The notes under the pieces are model-generated. The model was given only the letters and a program-made list of their open reading frames with translations, made no database searches and was not told the DNA's origin. This document shows positions 17,514 to 27,410 of a DNA stretch of 64,000 nt, piece by piece. The stretch is taken from contig NZ_JAANOW010000001.1 in NCBI RefSeq assembly GCF_011758805.1, positions 2,418,001-2,482,000 on the forward strand, read 5' to 3'. This stretch comes from Mycolicibacterium fluoranthenivorans (GTDB taxonomy: Bacteria; Actinomycetota; Actinomycetes; Mycobacteriales; Mycobacteriaceae). The position numbers and the translations under genes were made by a program. Position 1 is the stretch's first letter. Each line of letters begins with the position of its first letter.

Positions 17514-18642
17514 CCAGACCCGGCGGGCGTGGGCCTATCTGTCCCGCGTGACCGAACCACCCTGTCCCGCACTGACCGAGTACGTCGGCGTGCACGGTCC
17601 GGTCGAGGCGGCCGCGAGGATACGGTCGGGCACGGAGCCGCCGTCGTTGACCGATGCGGTGGCGGGGCGCCGGGATATCGACCGCTCGGCAGACGATCTG
17701 GCGCTGCTCGATCGTCGCGGCGGCCGGCTGATCACGCCGGACGATGACGAGTGGCCGTACCTGTCGTTCGCCGCGTTCGGGGCCGAAGACGTCAGGAAGA
17801 AACAGGACGGGCGGGTGCCGATGGTGCTGTGGGCGATCGGGCCCGCGCGCCTGGACGATATCGCCGACCGCGCCGCGGCCATCGTCGGCACCCGGGCGGC
17901 CACCGCCTACGGCGAACACATGGCGGCGACCCTGGCGGACGGGCTCGTCGAACACGATGTGGCGGTGGTCTCGGGCGGCGCCTACGGGATCGACGGCGCG
18001 GCACATCGGGCGGCGCTGGCCGCCGAGGGCTGCACGGTGGCCGTGCTGGCCGGCGGTATCGATGTGCCGTATCCGAGCGGTCATTCGGCTCTGCTGCACC
18101 GGATTTCACAGACCGGATTGCTGCTCACCGAGTACCCACCCGGCGTGCGTCCGGCCCGGTTCCGCTTCCTGGCCCGCAATCGTCTGGTGGCCGCGCTCGG
18201 GCGCGCCACCGTCGTGGTGGAAGCCGGGCTGCGCAGCGGCGCGGCCAACACCGCCTCGTGGGCCGCGGCGATGGGACGAGTGGTGTGCGCCGTGCCCGGA
18301 CCCGTGACGTCCTCCGCGTCAGCGGGGTGTCATGTGCTGCTGCGGGGCACGGCGCTGCTGGTGGACCGGCCCGACGAACTGGTCGAGATCGTGGGCAAGG
18401 CCGGGGAGTTTGCCGACGAGCCCGAACATCCGGTCGCAGCACTGGACGGGCTGTCCCGGCCCGAGCGGCTGGTGTACGAGGCGCTGCCGGCGCGGGGTTA
18501 TCGCAGCCTCGAGGAGATCGCGGTCGATGCTGCCCTTCCCGCGGAGTCGGTCCTCGGGCCATTGGCGCTGCTCGAGGTGTCGGGCTTGGTGCAGCGAAAG
18601 GAGGGCAGGTGGCGGATCGTGTCGCGGTCCACGTCGGCGTAG
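17503..18642 (+). CDS. dprA: DNA-processing protein DprA
   Basis: A 379-residue single-strand-DNA-binding protein that loads RecA in transforming bacteria. The Rossmann-like core contains AAIVGTRAATAYGEHMA, VVSGGAYGIDGAAHRAAL, LAGGIDVPYPSGH and VVVEAGLRSGAANTA. A C-terminal winged-helix domain (about 310-370) follows, LPAESVLGPLALLEVSGLVQRKEGRW. ATG at 17503 (MADDQTRRAWAYLSRV) overlaps the comM end by 11 nt; the shorter upstream extension has no family support. Together with yraN and comM it forms the conserved actinobacterial DNA-processing operon. Confidence 0.94.
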   Translation: MADDQTRRAWAYLSRVTEPPCPALTEYVGVHGPVEAAARIRSGTEPPSLTDAVAGRRDIDRSADDLALLDRRGGRLITPDDDEWPYLSFAAFGAEDVRKKQDGRVPMVLWAIGPARLDDIADRAAAIVGTRAATAYGEHMAATLADGLVEHDVAVVSGGAYGIDGAAHRAALAAEGCTVAVLAGGIDVPYPSGHSALLHRISQTGLLLTEYPPGVRPARFRFLARNRLVAALGRATVVVEAGLRSGAANTASWAAAMGRVVCAVPGPVTSSASAGCHVLLRGTALLVDRPDELVEIVGKAGEFADEPEHPVAALDGLSRPERLVYEALPARGYRSLEEIAVDAALPAESVLGPLALLEVSGLVQRKEGRWRIVSRSTSA

Positions 18643-18708
18643 CCGACCGCCGCCGACCGGCCACTCGTACAGTGGTGCGGAGATCGTCTAACAGAACGGG
18701 GAGGCACT

Positions 18709-19572
18709 GTGGCGGGACGTCCGGTCCATACCTTCGAGGTGATCAGCTCCACGCAGCTGACTCCGCACATGATCCGGCTGGTGCTCGGTGGCTCCGGGGC
18801 GGGGCAGGGTTTTGACACCTTCACCCCCAGCGCGTTCACCGATTCCTATGTCAAGTTCGTCATCGTGCCCGACGGTGCCGATGTAAGCGGGCTCCCGCGA
18901 CCACTCACCCTGGACAGTTTCAACGAGCTGCCCGAGGATCAGCGACCCACGGTGCGCACCTACACCGTCCGCCGTGTCGATACCGAAAAGCGCCAGATCA
19001 CAGTCGATTTCGTGGTGCACGGCGAGCAGGGGGTGGCCGGCCCGTGGGCCGCGAAGGTCCAACCCGGCCAGCCGGCCTACCTGATGGGCCCCAGCGGGGC
19101 CTACGCGCCGGATCCCGCCGCGGACTGGCACCTGCTGGCCGGCGACGAAGCCGGACTGCCGGCGATCAGCGCCGCACTGAACGCCCTGCCCCCGACCGCG
19201 GTCGGGCAGGCCTTCATCGAGGTGGCCGGACCCGAGGACGAGCTGGAGCTGACCGCCCCGGCGGGTGTCGCGGTGCACTGGATCCACCGCGGCGGCCGTG
19301 CCGATCAGGTGCCCGACTCGGTCGCCGGTGACCACGCGCCGCTCATCGCGGCGGTGCGCGCCGCCGAATGGCTGCCCGGTCAGGTGCAGGTCTTCGTGCA
19401 CGGCGAGGCGCAGACCGTCATGCACAATCTGCGGCCCTATCTGCGCAAAGAGCGCGGTGTCGAGGCCAAATGGGCGTCCATCTCCGGGTACTGGCGGCGC
19501 GGGCGGACCGAGGAGACCTTCCGGCAGTGGAAAGCGGAGCTGGCGAAAGTCGAAGCGAGCCAGTCAGACTGA
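18709..19572 (+). CDS. viuB: Siderophore-interacting protein (ViuB-like flavoprotein)
   Basis: A 287-residue FAD/NAD(P)H oxidoreductase of the SIP family, expected to reduce ferric siderophores in the cytoplasm and release iron. The FAD-binding motif is RTYTVRR (about residues 85-91), [16 protein letters not shown] follows, and the C-terminal NAD(P)-binding domain includes [18 protein letters not shown] at 18709 has a good GGGGAGG site upstream. It stands where viuB (Rv2895c) lies in M. tuberculosis, and joins the ferric transporter and haemophore-like protein in this window as iron genes. Confidence 0.88.
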   Translation: MAGRPVHTFEVISSTQLTPHMIRLVLGGSGAGQGFDTFTPSAFTDSYVKFVIVPDGADVSGLPRPLTLDSFNELPEDQRPTVRTYTVRRVDTEKRQITVDFVVHGEQGVAGPWAAKVQPGQPAYLMGPSGAYAPDPAADWHLLAGDEAGLPAISAALNALPPTAVGQAFIEVAGPEDELELTAPAGVAVHWIHRGGRADQVPDSVAGDHAPLIAAVRAAEWLPGQVQVFVHGEAQTVMHNLRPYLRKERGVEAKWASISGYWRRGRTEETFRQWKAELAKVEASQSD

Positions 19573-19576
19573 CCCC

Positions 19577-20737
19577 ATGGCATTCGGCGACTATCAGCTC
19601 GAGATCTACTTCCAGGGCCTTTCCGGGGTCGTGCCCACCCTGCCGATCGGCTACGCCGAACTGGAGGCCAGGGCCGAGAAGGCGATGTCCCCGTCGCTGT
19701 GGTCGTATGTGGCCGGGGGTGCCGGCGACGAACGCACCCAGCGGGTCAACGTCACCGCGTTCGAGAACTGGGGCCTGATCCCGCGGATGTGCGTCGGCGC
19801 CACCGAACGCGACCTGACGGTGGACCTGTTCGGGCTGACCCTGCCGTCGCCGCTGTTCATGGCGCCCATCGGGGTGATCGGGCTGTGCGCCCAGGACGGT
19901 CACGGCGATATCGCCTCGGCCCGCGCGGCCGCCAGGACCGGCGTCCCGATGGTGGTCTCCACGCTGACCGCCGATCCGCTGGAGGCCGTCGCCGCCGAAT
20001 TCGGTGAGACCCCGGGTTTCTTCCAGCTCTACACCCCGAAAGACCGTGAGCTGGCGGCGAGTTTCGTGGCCCGCGCCGAGGCCGCCGGGTTCAAGGGCAT
20101 CATCGTCACGCTCGACACCTGGGTGCCCGGCTGGCGGCCGCGCGACCTGAGCACCTCGAACTTCCCGCAGTTGCGCGGGCACTGCCTGACCAACTACACC
20201 AGCGACCCGGTGTTCCGGGCCGGGCTCGCGCAGCCGCCGGAGGAGAACCCACAGGGCGCGATCCTGAGCTGGATCCAGAACTTCGGCCAGTGCGTCACCT
20301 GGGACGACCTGGCCTGGCTCCGGACCCTGACGACGTTGCCGCTGCTGGTCAAGGGGATCTGCCATCCCGATGACGTGCGCCGCGCCCGCGACGCCGGGGT
20401 CGACGGCATCTACTGCTCCAACCACGGAGGCCGCCAGGCCAACGGCGGCCTGCCCGCCATCGACTGCCTGCCCGACGTGGTGGCCGCCGCCGACGGGCTG
20501 CCGGTGCTGTTCGACTCCGGAGTGCGCAGCGGTGCCGACATCGTCAAGGCGCTCGCGCTGGGCGCCACCGCGGTCGGCGTCGGGCGGCCGTACGCCTACG
20601 GGCTGGCGCTCGGCGGCGTCGACGGGGTGGTGCACGTCTTGCGATCCCTGCTCGCCGAGGCCGACCTGATCATGGCGATCGACGGTTACCGGTCACTGGC
20701 GGATCTCACCCCGGACACGCTGCGGCGCGTCACCTAG
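19577..20737 (+). CDS. Lactate 2-monooxygenase-type FMN enzyme
   Basis: A 386-residue alpha-hydroxyacid oxidase-family protein. The start [27 protein letters not shown] and long matches such as [25 protein letters not shown]-like segment and [21 protein letters not shown] follow what I remember of M. smegmatis lactate 2-monooxygenase, which converts L-lactate and O2 to acetate, CO2 and water. The catalytic base is His283 in CSNHGGRQ; the FMN site includes [15 protein letters not shown] and VGRPYAYG. The distinctive glycine in APIGV, associated with the monooxygenase branch, is present. It is inserted between viuB and xerC. Confidence 0.85.
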   Translation: MAFGDYQLEIYFQGLSGVVPTLPIGYAELEARAEKAMSPSLWSYVAGGAGDERTQRVNVTAFENWGLIPRMCVGATERDLTVDLFGLTLPSPLFMAPIGVIGLCAQDGHGDIASARAAARTGVPMVVSTLTADPLEAVAAEFGETPGFFQLYTPKDRELAASFVARAEAAGFKGIIVTLDTWVPGWRPRDLSTSNFPQLRGHCLTNYTSDPVFRAGLAQPPEENPQGAILSWIQNFGQCVTWDDLAWLRTLTTLPLLVKGICHPDDVRRARDAGVDGIYCSNHGGRQANGGLPAIDCLPDVVAAADGLPVLFDSGVRSGADIVKALALGATAVGVGRPYAYGLALGGVDGVVHVLRSLLAEADLIMAIDGYRSLADLTPDTLRRVT

Positions 20738-20769
20738 ACAGGGCCCGTGCGGCTGAGCACGGTGGGGGA

Positions 20770-21663
20770 GTGCAGATCGGGCCCCTTCTGGAGGAATTCG
20801 ACGAATTCCTGGAGCTTCAGCGTGGCCGCTCCGCGCACACCCGCCGGGCCTACCTCGGTGACCTGCGGTCACTGTTCGAATTCACCGGCGGCGGATTGGA
20901 CAGCCTGAACCTGATCACGCTGCGCTCCTGGCTGGCCGCGCAGGCCGGTGCGGGGGCGGCGCGCACCACGCTGGCCCGGCGCACCTCGGCGGTCAAGACG
21001 TTCACCGCGTGGGCGTGCCACCGGGGTCTGCTGCGCACCGACCCGGCGGCCCGGCTGCAGACCCCCAAAGCGCACCGCACCCTGCCCGCGGTGCTGCGCC
21101 AGGACCAGGCGATCGACGCGCTGGAGGCGCTCAACTCCGGTGCGCAGCAAGGAGATCCGCTCGCGCTGCGGGACCGGCTCATCGTCGAGCTGCTCTACGC
21201 CACCGGTATCCGGGTCAGCGAGCTGTGCGGGCTGGACATCGACGATGTCGACACGTCGCGGCGGGTGCTGCGGGTGCTGGGCAAGGGCAACAAACAACGC
21301 TCGGTGCCGTTCGGGCAGCCGGCCGCGGTGGCCCTGCAGGCCTGGCTCACCGACGGTCGGCCCGCGCTGGCCACCGAGAAGTCCGGGCCGGCCCTGCTCC
21401 TCGGTGCCCGCGGCGGCCGGGTCGACCAGCGTCAGGTCCGCACCGTCGTGCACGACACCATGACCGCGGTCGACGGCGCACCCGATATCGGGCCGCACGG
21501 CCTGCGGCACAGCGCGGCCACCCATCTGCTCGAGGGCGGCGCCGATCTGCGCATCGTGCAGGAACTCCTGGGCCATTCCTCCCTTGCCACCACGCAGCTC
21601 TACACCCATGTCACGGTGGCGCGACTGCGGGCGGTCCACGACCAGGCACACCCACGAGCCTGA
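20770..21663 (+). CDS. xerC: Tyrosine recombinase XerC
   Basis: A 297-residue site-specific recombinase that resolves chromosome dimers with XerD at dif. The N-terminal SAM-like domain covers about residues 1-90. The catalytic set is complete: Arg in [11 protein letters not shown], Lys in [10 protein letters not shown], His-x-x-Arg in [10 protein letters not shown], His in [11 protein letters not shown] and nucleophile Tyr278 in QLYTHV. The GTG at 20770 follows a GGGGGAG site. Its 3' end overlaps the convergent M23 peptidase gene by 53 nt. Confidence 0.94.
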   Translation: MQIGPLLEEFDEFLELQRGRSAHTRRAYLGDLRSLFEFTGGGLDSLNLITLRSWLAAQAGAGAARTTLARRTSAVKTFTAWACHRGLLRTDPAARLQTPKAHRTLPAVLRQDQAIDALEALNSGAQQGDPLALRDRLIVELLYATGIRVSELCGLDIDDVDTSRRVLRVLGKGNKQRSVPFGQPAAVALQAWLTDGRPALATEKSGPALLLGARGGRVDQRQVRTVVHDTMTAVDGAPDIGPHGLRHSAATHLLEGGADLRIVQELLGHSSLATTQLYTHVTVARLRAVHDQAHPRA

Positions 21664-22141
21664 CCGGTTTGAGCCGGATGGGTGTCTCGGCGATCAGCCC
21701 CAGCGGATCGACGTAATCGGCGCGGGCGGCCGGGCCCCACATCGCGCCCCAGTGCAGGCACGCCGCGGCGGGACAGCCCACATGCCCGGCGATCAGCACA
21801 CCGATCGGGGTTCCGGCGGCCACCAGCTGGCCCGCCCGCACCGTCGCGCGCACCGGTTCGTAGCTGGTGCGCAGGCCGCCGGGGTGGCTGATGGACACCA
21901 GTGGCCGGCCGGCCAGTTCGCCGGCGAACACCACCGTCCCGGGCCCGGCGGCATAGACCGGCCGCCCGGGTGCCCCCGCGAGGTCGACACCGCGGTGGCC
22001 GCGGTTCCAGTTGGGTGCCGGGGCGTCGAAGCCGCGGGTGACCGCCGGGCGGGGCTGCAGCGGCCAGCCCAGCCGGGTGCTGTCGGCGTGCGCCGGGACG
22101 GCCGCGGCAAGCATTGCCGACAGCACCACGAGAAACCTCAT
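21611..22141 (-). CDS. Secreted M23 peptidase-like protein
   Basis: A 176-residue exported protein with signal peptide [19 protein letters not shown]. The single M23 (LytM-like) domain contains GHRGVDLAG (H-x3-D metal ligands) and the late motif ACLHWG. In active M23 enzymes the late motif is H-x-H; here the first histidine is Cys, so catalysis may be altered or lost and the protein may only bind peptidoglycan. ATG 22141 is taken; a GTG lies one codon upstream. It holds the position of Rv2891 next to rpsB. Its end overlaps xerC by 53 nt. Confidence 0.83.
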   Translation of the reverse strand: MRFLVVLSAMLAAAVPAHADSTRLGWPLQPRPAVTRGFDAPAPNWNRGHRGVDLAGAPGRPVYAAGPGTVVFAGELAGRPLVSISHPGGLRTSYEPVRATVRAGQLVAAGTPIGVLIAGHVGCPAAACLHWGAMWGPAARADYVDPLGLIAETPIRLKPVRLVGVPGRGPPAVAPP

Positions 22142-22453
22142 CACCCCAGTTCAGCGGCCCGCCGCCGGTATGGGAAGCGGGTCGCCGGAGAATGTGGATG
22201 AGGGCCCGACTGTGGATAACTGCGATGGTAAAAGCACCGGTATCCACGGTGTAAACTGCTACCCGCAGCTCACTTTTGTGGGCTGACTTCGCGCGCCTGC
22301 TTTGCAATCGCCATTCCCTCCGGGAACCAGGGTTGCACCAGCTTGCCGGGCGGTCCCGCTTCGGGAAACCGAAACGGGTCCGGCAGCAGCGGACGCCAGG
22401 GTCCGGTATCACCCGATGCCGGGCGACAACCGATATATAAGTGAGGCACCATC
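22142..22453 (+). promoter_or_regulatory. rpsB upstream region with candidate promoter and long leader
   Basis: This is a 312-nt non-coding stretch. A paired DnaA-box-like element (TGTGGATGA at 22193, TGTGGATAA at 22211) is present. TAAACT at 22252-22257, preceded by TG, is a plausible extended -10; its -35 (TAAAAG) is poor. Transcription from there would give a leader of about 190 nt before the GTG at 22454, long enough for autogenous control by S2, but I see no recognised motif. GAGG at 22443-22446 is the likely ribosome-binding site. Confidence 0.45.
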
Positions 22454-23263
22454 GTGGCCGTAGTGACCATGAAGCAGCTGCTCGACAGCGGCACCCATTT
22501 CGGGCATCAGACCCGGCGCTGGAACCCCAAGATGAAGCGGTTCATCTTCACCGACCGCAACGGCATCTACATCATCGACCTGCAGCAGACGCTGACCTAC
22601 ATCGACAAGGCCTACGAGTTCGTCAAGGAGACCGTCGCCCACGGCGGCACCGTGATGTTCGTCGGCACCAAGAAGCAGGCCCAGGAGTCCATCGCCGCTG
22701 AGGCGACTCGGGTCGGTATGCCGTACGTGAACCAGCGCTGGCTGGGTGGCATGCTCACCAACTTCTCCACCGTGCACAAGCGTCTGCAGCGCCTCAAGGA
22801 GCTTGAGGCCATGGAGCAGACCGGTGGTTTCGAAGGTCGCACCAAGAAGGAAATCCTCATGCTCACGCGTGAGAAGAACAAGCTGGAGCGCAGCCTCGGC
22901 GGTATCCGGGACATGCAGAAGGTGCCGTCGGCCATCTGGGTCGTCGACACGAACAAGGAGCACCTGGCCGTCAACGAGGCCATCAAGCTCGGCATCCCGG
23001 TCATCGCCATCCTCGACACCAACTGCGACCCCGACCAGGTCAACTACCCGGTCCCGGGCAACGACGACGCGATCCGCTCGGCCGCGCTGCTGACCAAGGT
23101 CATCGCGTCTGCCGTCGCCGAGGGCCTGCAGGCCCGTGCCGGCGCAGGCAAGACCGAGGCGGCCGAAGCGGCCGAGCCGCTGGCCGAGTGGGAGCAGGAG
23201 CTGCTGGCCGGCGCGACCACCGGCACCGAAGCCGCTGCCGAGACCACCACCGACGCTTCCTGA
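22454..23263 (+). CDS. rpsB: 30S ribosomal protein S2
   Basis: A 269-residue ribosomal protein on the back of the 30S subunit. The opening [29 protein letters not shown], the segment [14 protein letters not shown] and [14 protein letters not shown] are the S2 signatures. An Ala/Glu-rich C-terminal tail is typical of actinobacteria. The start is GTG 22454. It is followed by tsf after 27 nt, the universal rpsB-tsf pair. Confidence 0.97.
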   Translation: MAVVTMKQLLDSGTHFGHQTRRWNPKMKRFIFTDRNGIYIIDLQQTLTYIDKAYEFVKETVAHGGTVMFVGTKKQAQESIAAEATRVGMPYVNQRWLGGMLTNFSTVHKRLQRLKELEAMEQTGGFEGRTKKEILMLTREKNKLERSLGGIRDMQKVPSAIWVVDTNKEHLAVNEAIKLGIPVIAILDTNCDPDQVNYPVPGNDDAIRSAALLTKVIASAVAEGLQARAGAGKTEAAEAAEPLAEWEQELLAGATTGTEAAAETTTDAS

Positions 23264-23290
23264 TTTCTCAGTTCAAGGAGAACCGCTTTC

Positions 23291-24106
23291 ATGGCTAACT
23301 ACACCGCTGCCGACGTCAAGCGCCTTCGGGAGCTGACCGGCGCCGGCATGCTCGACTGCAAGAACGCGCTGACCGAGAGCGACGGCGATTACGACAAGGC
23401 CGTCGAGGTGCTGCGCATCAAGGGTGCCAAGGATGTCGGCAAGCGCGCCGAGCGCGCGACCGCCGAGGGTTTGGTGGCCGCCAAGGACGGCGCGCTCATC
23501 GAGCTGAACTCCGAGACCGACTTCGTCGCCAAGAACGCGGAGTTCCAGGCACTCGCGGACCAGATCGTCACCGCCGCGGCCGCCTCCAAGGCCGCTGACG
23601 TCGACGCTCTCAAGGCCGCCAAGTCGGGTGACACCACTGTCGAGCAGCTGATCGCGGACCTCAGTGCCAAGATCGGCGAGAAGCTCGAGCTGCGCCGGGT
23701 GGCGTACTTCGACGGTCAGGTCGAGACCTACCTGCACAAGCGGTCGGCCGACCTGCCGCCGGCCGTCGGCGTGCTGGTCGAGTACACCGGTGCCTCGGAG
23801 GAGGCCGCGCACGCGGTCGCCCTGCAGATCGCCGCGCTCAAGGCCAAGTACCTGACCCGTGAAGAGGTGCCCGCCGATGTCGTCGCCAACGAGCGCCGCA
23901 TCGCCGAGGAGACCGCCAAGGAGGAGGGCAAGCCCGAGCAGGCGCTGCCCAAGATCGTGGAAGGTCGCGTCACCGGTTTCTACAAGGATGTCGTGCTGCT
24001 CGATCAGCCGTCGGTGTCGGACAACAAGAAGTCCGTCAAGGCGCTGCTCGACGAGGCCGGCGTGACCGTGACCCGGTTCGTCCGGTTCGAGGTCGGCCAG
24101 CAGTAA
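23291..24106 (+). CDS. tsf: Elongation factor Ts
   Basis: A 271-residue guanine nucleotide exchange factor for EF-Tu. The N-terminal UBA-like domain is [20 protein letters not shown]; the [10 protein letters not shown] motif that contacts EF-Tu lies near residues 78-87; the dimerisation core follows. AAGGAG at 23275-23280 precedes the ATG. A strong rho-independent terminator starts 23 nt after the stop, closing the rpsB-tsf unit. Confidence 0.97.
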   Translation: MANYTAADVKRLRELTGAGMLDCKNALTESDGDYDKAVEVLRIKGAKDVGKRAERATAEGLVAAKDGALIELNSETDFVAKNAEFQALADQIVTAAAASKAADVDALKAAKSGDTTVEQLIADLSAKIGEKLELRRVAYFDGQVETYLHKRSADLPPAVGVLVEYTGASEEAAHAVALQIAALKAKYLTREEVPADVVANERRIAEETAKEEGKPEQALPKIVEGRVTGFYKDVVLLDQPSVSDNKKSVKALLDEAGVTVTRFVRFEVGQQ

Positions 24107-24128
24107 CAGCTCGGCCCGTTGCGGCCAG

Positions 24129-24164
24129 AAGAACCCCGCGTCGCCTCCGCGACGCGGGGTTCTT
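24129..24164 (+). terminator. Intrinsic terminator after tsf
   Basis: A perfect stem of 15-16 bp: the left arm AGAACCCCGCGTCGC (24130-24144), loop CTCC, and the exact complementary right arm (24149-24163), followed by TT. It is the clearest terminator in the window and is inferred to end the rpsB-tsf transcript. Confidence 0.9.
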
Positions 24165-24214
24165 TGCGTCGGGAACCTCCCGACGACGTGGTACGTACTG
24201 GTACCGTCGGGCTC

Positions 24215-25609
24215 ATGACACGTGTGCACGCCTTCGGTGACGACGCCCTGGGCGATCTGGATGCGGTCGGGCTGGCCGCCGCGCTGCGGGCCGGCGACGT
24301 CTCGCAGGCCGAACTGGTCGAGGCCGCGATCGCAAGGGCCGAAGCCGTCAATCCGGCGTTGAACGCGCTGGCCTACCCGGCGTTCGACCGAGCCCGCACG
24401 GCCGCGCCCCGTAACGGCTTCTTCGGCGGCGTACCGACGTTCGTCAAGGACAACTCCGACGTCGCCGGGATGCCGACGAGGGAGGGCACCGACGCCTGGA
24501 CACCGCGGCCGGCGCCCACCGACGGCGATTTCGCCCGCAGCTACCTGGGCACCGGTCTGGTCGCCCTGGGCAAGACCCAGCTCTCCGAGTTCGGCTTCAG
24601 CGCCTCGGCCGAGCACCCCCGCCTCGGGCCCGTGCGCAACCCGTGGAACACCGCCCACACCGCCGGGGCATCGTCGTCGGGCTCGGGCGCCTTCGTGGCC
24701 GCCGGCGTGGTGCCGATCGCGCACGCCAACGACGGCGGCGGATCCATCCGCATCCCGGCCGCCTGTAACGGACTGGTCGGTCTCAAACCGTCCCGTGGGC
24801 GGCTGCCGCTGGACAAGGCGATGCGCCAGATGCCGCTGCGCATCGTGGCCAACGGGGTGCTCACCCGGTCCGTGCGTGACACCGCCGCGTACTACCGCGA
24901 GGCCGAGCGCCTGCAACGGAACCCGAAGCTGCCACCCATCGGCGATGTCACCGGGCCCAGCAGCCGGCGGCTGCACATCGCGGTGTGCACCGAATCGATT
25001 GCGCGGGAATCCAGCCCGGAGATCCGCGAGGTGACGATGAAGACCTCGGCCCTGCTGGAGAGTCTCGGGCACCGGGTCACCGAAATCGCCAACCCGGTGC
25101 CGGCGTCGTTCATGAACGACTTCCTGCTGTACTGGTCGCTGCTGGCGTTCGCCCTGGTGCGCGGTGGGCCGCGCACGTTCGGCCCCAGCTTCGACAAGAC
25201 GAAACTGGACAACCTGACCCTCGGGCTGGAACAGCTGGCCGGCCGCAACCTGGTGCGCATGCCGCTGGTGATCGGCCGGCTGGCCCGGACCCGCCGCACC
25301 ATCGCGCGGCTGGCCGCCTCCTACGACGTCCTGCTCACGCCCACCCTCGCCGACGTGACACCCCGGATCGGGCACCTCGACCCGACAGCCCCGTATGAGC
25401 AGATCATCGACCGGCTCATCGACTGGGTCGCCTTCACCCCGCTGCAGAACGTCACCGGGGACCCGGCGATCTCGCTGCCGCTCGGCCAATCCGCCGACGG
25501 CCTGCCTGTCGGGATGATGTTCGCGGCGCCGGTCGGGCAGGAACGTCTCCTGCTGGAACTGGCCTACGAACTCGAGGAGGCCCAGGCGTTCGGCCGCATC
25601 CAGGAGTGA
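24215..25609 (+). CDS. amiC: Amidase-signature family hydrolase (AmiC-like)
   Basis: A 464-residue amidase with the Ser-cisSer-Lys triad: Lys in FVKDNSDVAG, and the glycine/serine-rich loop AGASSSGSGAFVAAGVVPIAHANDGGGSIRIPAA carrying the two serines. Its substrate is unknown; family members hydrolyse aliphatic or aryl amides. Its position after tsf equals amiC (Rv2888c) of M. tuberculosis. The ATG at 24215 (MTRVHAFGDDALG) is chosen; TACCGT at 24202-24207 lies 7 nt upstream, suggesting a leaderless start. Upstream codons in the same frame overlap the terminator. Confidence 0.88.
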   Translation: MTRVHAFGDDALGDLDAVGLAAALRAGDVSQAELVEAAIARAEAVNPALNALAYPAFDRARTAAPRNGFFGGVPTFVKDNSDVAGMPTREGTDAWTPRPAPTDGDFARSYLGTGLVALGKTQLSEFGFSASAEHPRLGPVRNPWNTAHTAGASSSGSGAFVAAGVVPIAHANDGGGSIRIPAACNGLVGLKPSRGRLPLDKAMRQMPLRIVANGVLTRSVRDTAAYYREAERLQRNPKLPPIGDVTGPSSRRLHIAVCTESIARESSPEIREVTMKTSALLESLGHRVTEIANPVPASFMNDFLLYWSLLAFALVRGGPRTFGPSFDKTKLDNLTLGLEQLAGRNLVRMPLVIGRLARTRRTIARLAASYDVLLTPTLADVTPRIGHLDPTAPYEQIIDRLIDWVAFTPLQNVTGDPAISLPLGQSADGLPVGMMFAAPVGQERLLLELAYELEEAQAFGRIQE

Positions 25610-25675
25610 CCGCTCTATGCTGTGAGGCGGCTGGACGGGGAACGCCGCTGGGCGGAAAAAAATTTGGGGGGATGG

Positions 25676-26230
25676 ATGGAATCCGGGTCCGACGACGCGC
25701 CCGAGCGCCCAGCGGGGCCGCGGGGTTCCATGCGCTACCAAGACCCCGGCTCGACCACACCGCGGCCGCCCACCGTCGCCGAGGCCCGTCAGCGCGATAA
25801 GGCGCGCCGGGCCCGCGAAGCCGCCGAACAGTTCGCCGCCCTGCAACGCGAGAACGCGGAGAAGCGCGCGGCCACCGGGAAGAAAGTCCTGATGGGCTCG
25901 GTGGCCGTCGTCGGCGTCGTGGGGGCCATCGCGCTGGGCTACCAGGTACTGCACGAAGACACGGTCTCGGCCACCTGTGTCGCCGACGGGAGCAACCAGG
26001 TGGTGCCGGACAGCTACTGCAGCAGCGGTCACGCGGGCACGGGCGGGCTGTTTATCTTCGCCGGCTCGCCGTACCGCTACTACTACGGCGGCAGCAACGG
26101 CGGAATTGGGACCACGGCGCGGGGCGGCACCCTCGAACTCCCCAAGGGCACCACCGGCAAGACGAGTTCGGGATCGTCGATCTCGCGCGGTGGCTTCGGC
26201 TCGTCCAGCCATGGAAGCTCGGGCAGCTGA
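25676..26230 (+). CDS. YgiB/YjfM-like membrane-anchored protein (DUF1190-like)
   Basis: A 184-residue protein. A charged N-terminal part has a helix rich in Ala/Arg/Glu (residues about 38-70), then one transmembrane segment (KKVLMGSVAVVGVVGAIALGY), then a Cys-containing, Tyr/Gly-rich region (SPYRYYYGGSNGG) and a Ser/Gly tail ending GGFGSSSHGSSGS. The tail resembles YgiB/YjfM proteins of enterobacteria, which are encoded beside the same partner enzyme. ATG 25676 follows a GGGGGG site; TATGCT at 25616-25621 is a possible -10. The stop abuts the next start with no gap. Confidence 0.62.
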   Translation: MESGSDDAPERPAGPRGSMRYQDPGSTTPRPPTVAEARQRDKARRAREAAEQFAALQRENAEKRAATGKKVLMGSVAVVGVVGAIALGYQVLHEDTVSATCVADGSNQVVPDSYCSSGHAGTGGLFIFAGSPYRYYYGGSNGGIGTTARGGTLELPKGTTGKTSSGSSISRGGFGSSSHGSSGS

Positions 26231-27394
26231 ATGCGCCGTGAGCACTGTTCCCCGCGACCGGGCTGGGAACGGATCGTGGCCGAGCAGGGCATGTGTTTCG
26301 GCACCCCGGCGCGTGATTCGGCCGGTGCGGATCGGTCGTACTGGGACGAGTCGGTGCACTACGTCTTCGATATGGACGAGGTGCTGTCGCTGGAAGCCTC
26401 CGTCGAGGTGCTGCATTCGATGTGCCTGGATGCCGTAGAACACGTGGTGCTGGCGGAGCGCTACCGAGACTTCGGCCTGCCCGAGTGGACCTGGGAGCAC
26501 ATCGAGAAGTCCTGGCGCCGCAGCGATCCGCACCTGTACGGGCGATTCGATCTGCGCTACGACGGACGCCGGCCACCGGTGCTGCTGGAGTACAACGCCG
26601 ACACCCCGACCTCGCTACTGGAAGCCGCGATCCTGCAGTGGCACTGGAAGACCGACGTCTTTCCCGCCGACGACCAGTGGAACTCGCTGCACGAACGCCT
26701 CGTCGCGCGGTGGGGTGAGATCCGGGATCGGTTGCCCGGCAAGGAAACCCACTTCACCTGGTCCTCGGCCGACGCGAGCGGTGAGGACAACGTCACGCTC
26801 GGCTACATCCAGGAGTGCGCGGCCGAAGCCGGCCTGCACACCGTCGGCCTGTCGATCGAGGACATCGGGTTCGACCGGGACCTGGGCTGCTTCGTCGATC
26901 TCGAGGAAGCCCCCATCGCGTCGCTGTTCAAGCTCTACCCGTGGGAGTGGATCCTCGACGACGATTTCGGGCGCCACGCTCTGGACCTGCTGCCGTCGAC
27001 CATGTGGGTGGAACCGCTGTGGAAGACGCTGCTGAGCAACAAGGCCATCCTCGCGGTGCTCTGGGAGATGTACCCGGGCCACCCCAACCTGCTGCCCGCC
27101 TATCTGGACAGCCCGCACGAGCTGACCGAATACGTCCGCAAACCCAAGCTGGGCCGTGAAGGGGCGAACATCAGCGTGGTCGGGGCGGGGCAGGATATGG
27201 AGACCGGCGGCGTCTACGGCGAAGAGGGCTACGTCTACCAACTGCTGGACCCACTACCGAAATTCGACGATATGCGGCCCGCGCTGGGTGCGTGGATCGT
27301 CGGCGACGAATCCGCCGGGCTCGGCATCAGAGAGACCTCCGGCCTCATCACCGATGACGGCGCCGCATTCGTCCCCCACCGTATTCCGCTGTGA
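26231..27394 (+). CDS. Glutathionylspermidine synthase-like ATP-grasp ligase (YgiC/YjfC type)
   Basis: A 387-residue ATP-grasp amide ligase, the length of E. coli YgiC. Segments such as YWDESVHYVFDMDEV, PPVLLEYNADTPTSLLEAAILQW and VRKPKLGREGANISVV fit the synthetase domain. It lacks the amidase domain of full GspSA. Related enzymes join an amine to a peptide carboxylate, but no one has shown the substrate for this branch to my knowledge. It sits between a YgiB-like protein and a DUF350 membrane protein, the same trio as yjfM-yjfC-yjfL in E. coli. Confidence 0.87.
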   Translation: MRREHCSPRPGWERIVAEQGMCFGTPARDSAGADRSYWDESVHYVFDMDEVLSLEASVEVLHSMCLDAVEHVVLAERYRDFGLPEWTWEHIEKSWRRSDPHLYGRFDLRYDGRRPPVLLEYNADTPTSLLEAAILQWHWKTDVFPADDQWNSLHERLVARWGEIRDRLPGKETHFTWSSADASGEDNVTLGYIQECAAEAGLHTVGLSIEDIGFDRDLGCFVDLEEAPIASLFKLYPWEWILDDDFGRHALDLLPSTMWVEPLWKTLLSNKAILAVLWEMYPGHPNLLPAYLDSPHELTEYVRKPKLGREGANISVVGAGQDMETGGVYGEEGYVYQLLDPLPKFDDMRPALGAWIVGDESAGLGIRETSGLITDDGAAFVPHRIPL

Positions 27395-27410
27395 CCGGAA
27401 GGATCCGTCA

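Noticed and set aside
19577..20737. L-lactate dehydrogenase (LldD) as the name of the FMN enzyme
   Set aside because: The N-terminus and internal segments fit the mycobacterial lactate 2-monooxygenase better than membrane-linked LldD.
24188..24205. GGTAC-rich sequence before the amidase as a regulator operator
   Set aside because: The symmetry (GGTAC, GGTACC) is short and imperfect, and the 3' part is better explained as the TACCGT -10 box.
23273..26533. A 1086-codon open frame on the minus strand across tsf, the amidase and the YgiB-like gene
   Set aside because: It mirrors three well-supported plus-strand genes. Its translation is low-complexity Arg/Gly/Val-rich without domains. High GC makes such antisense frames common.
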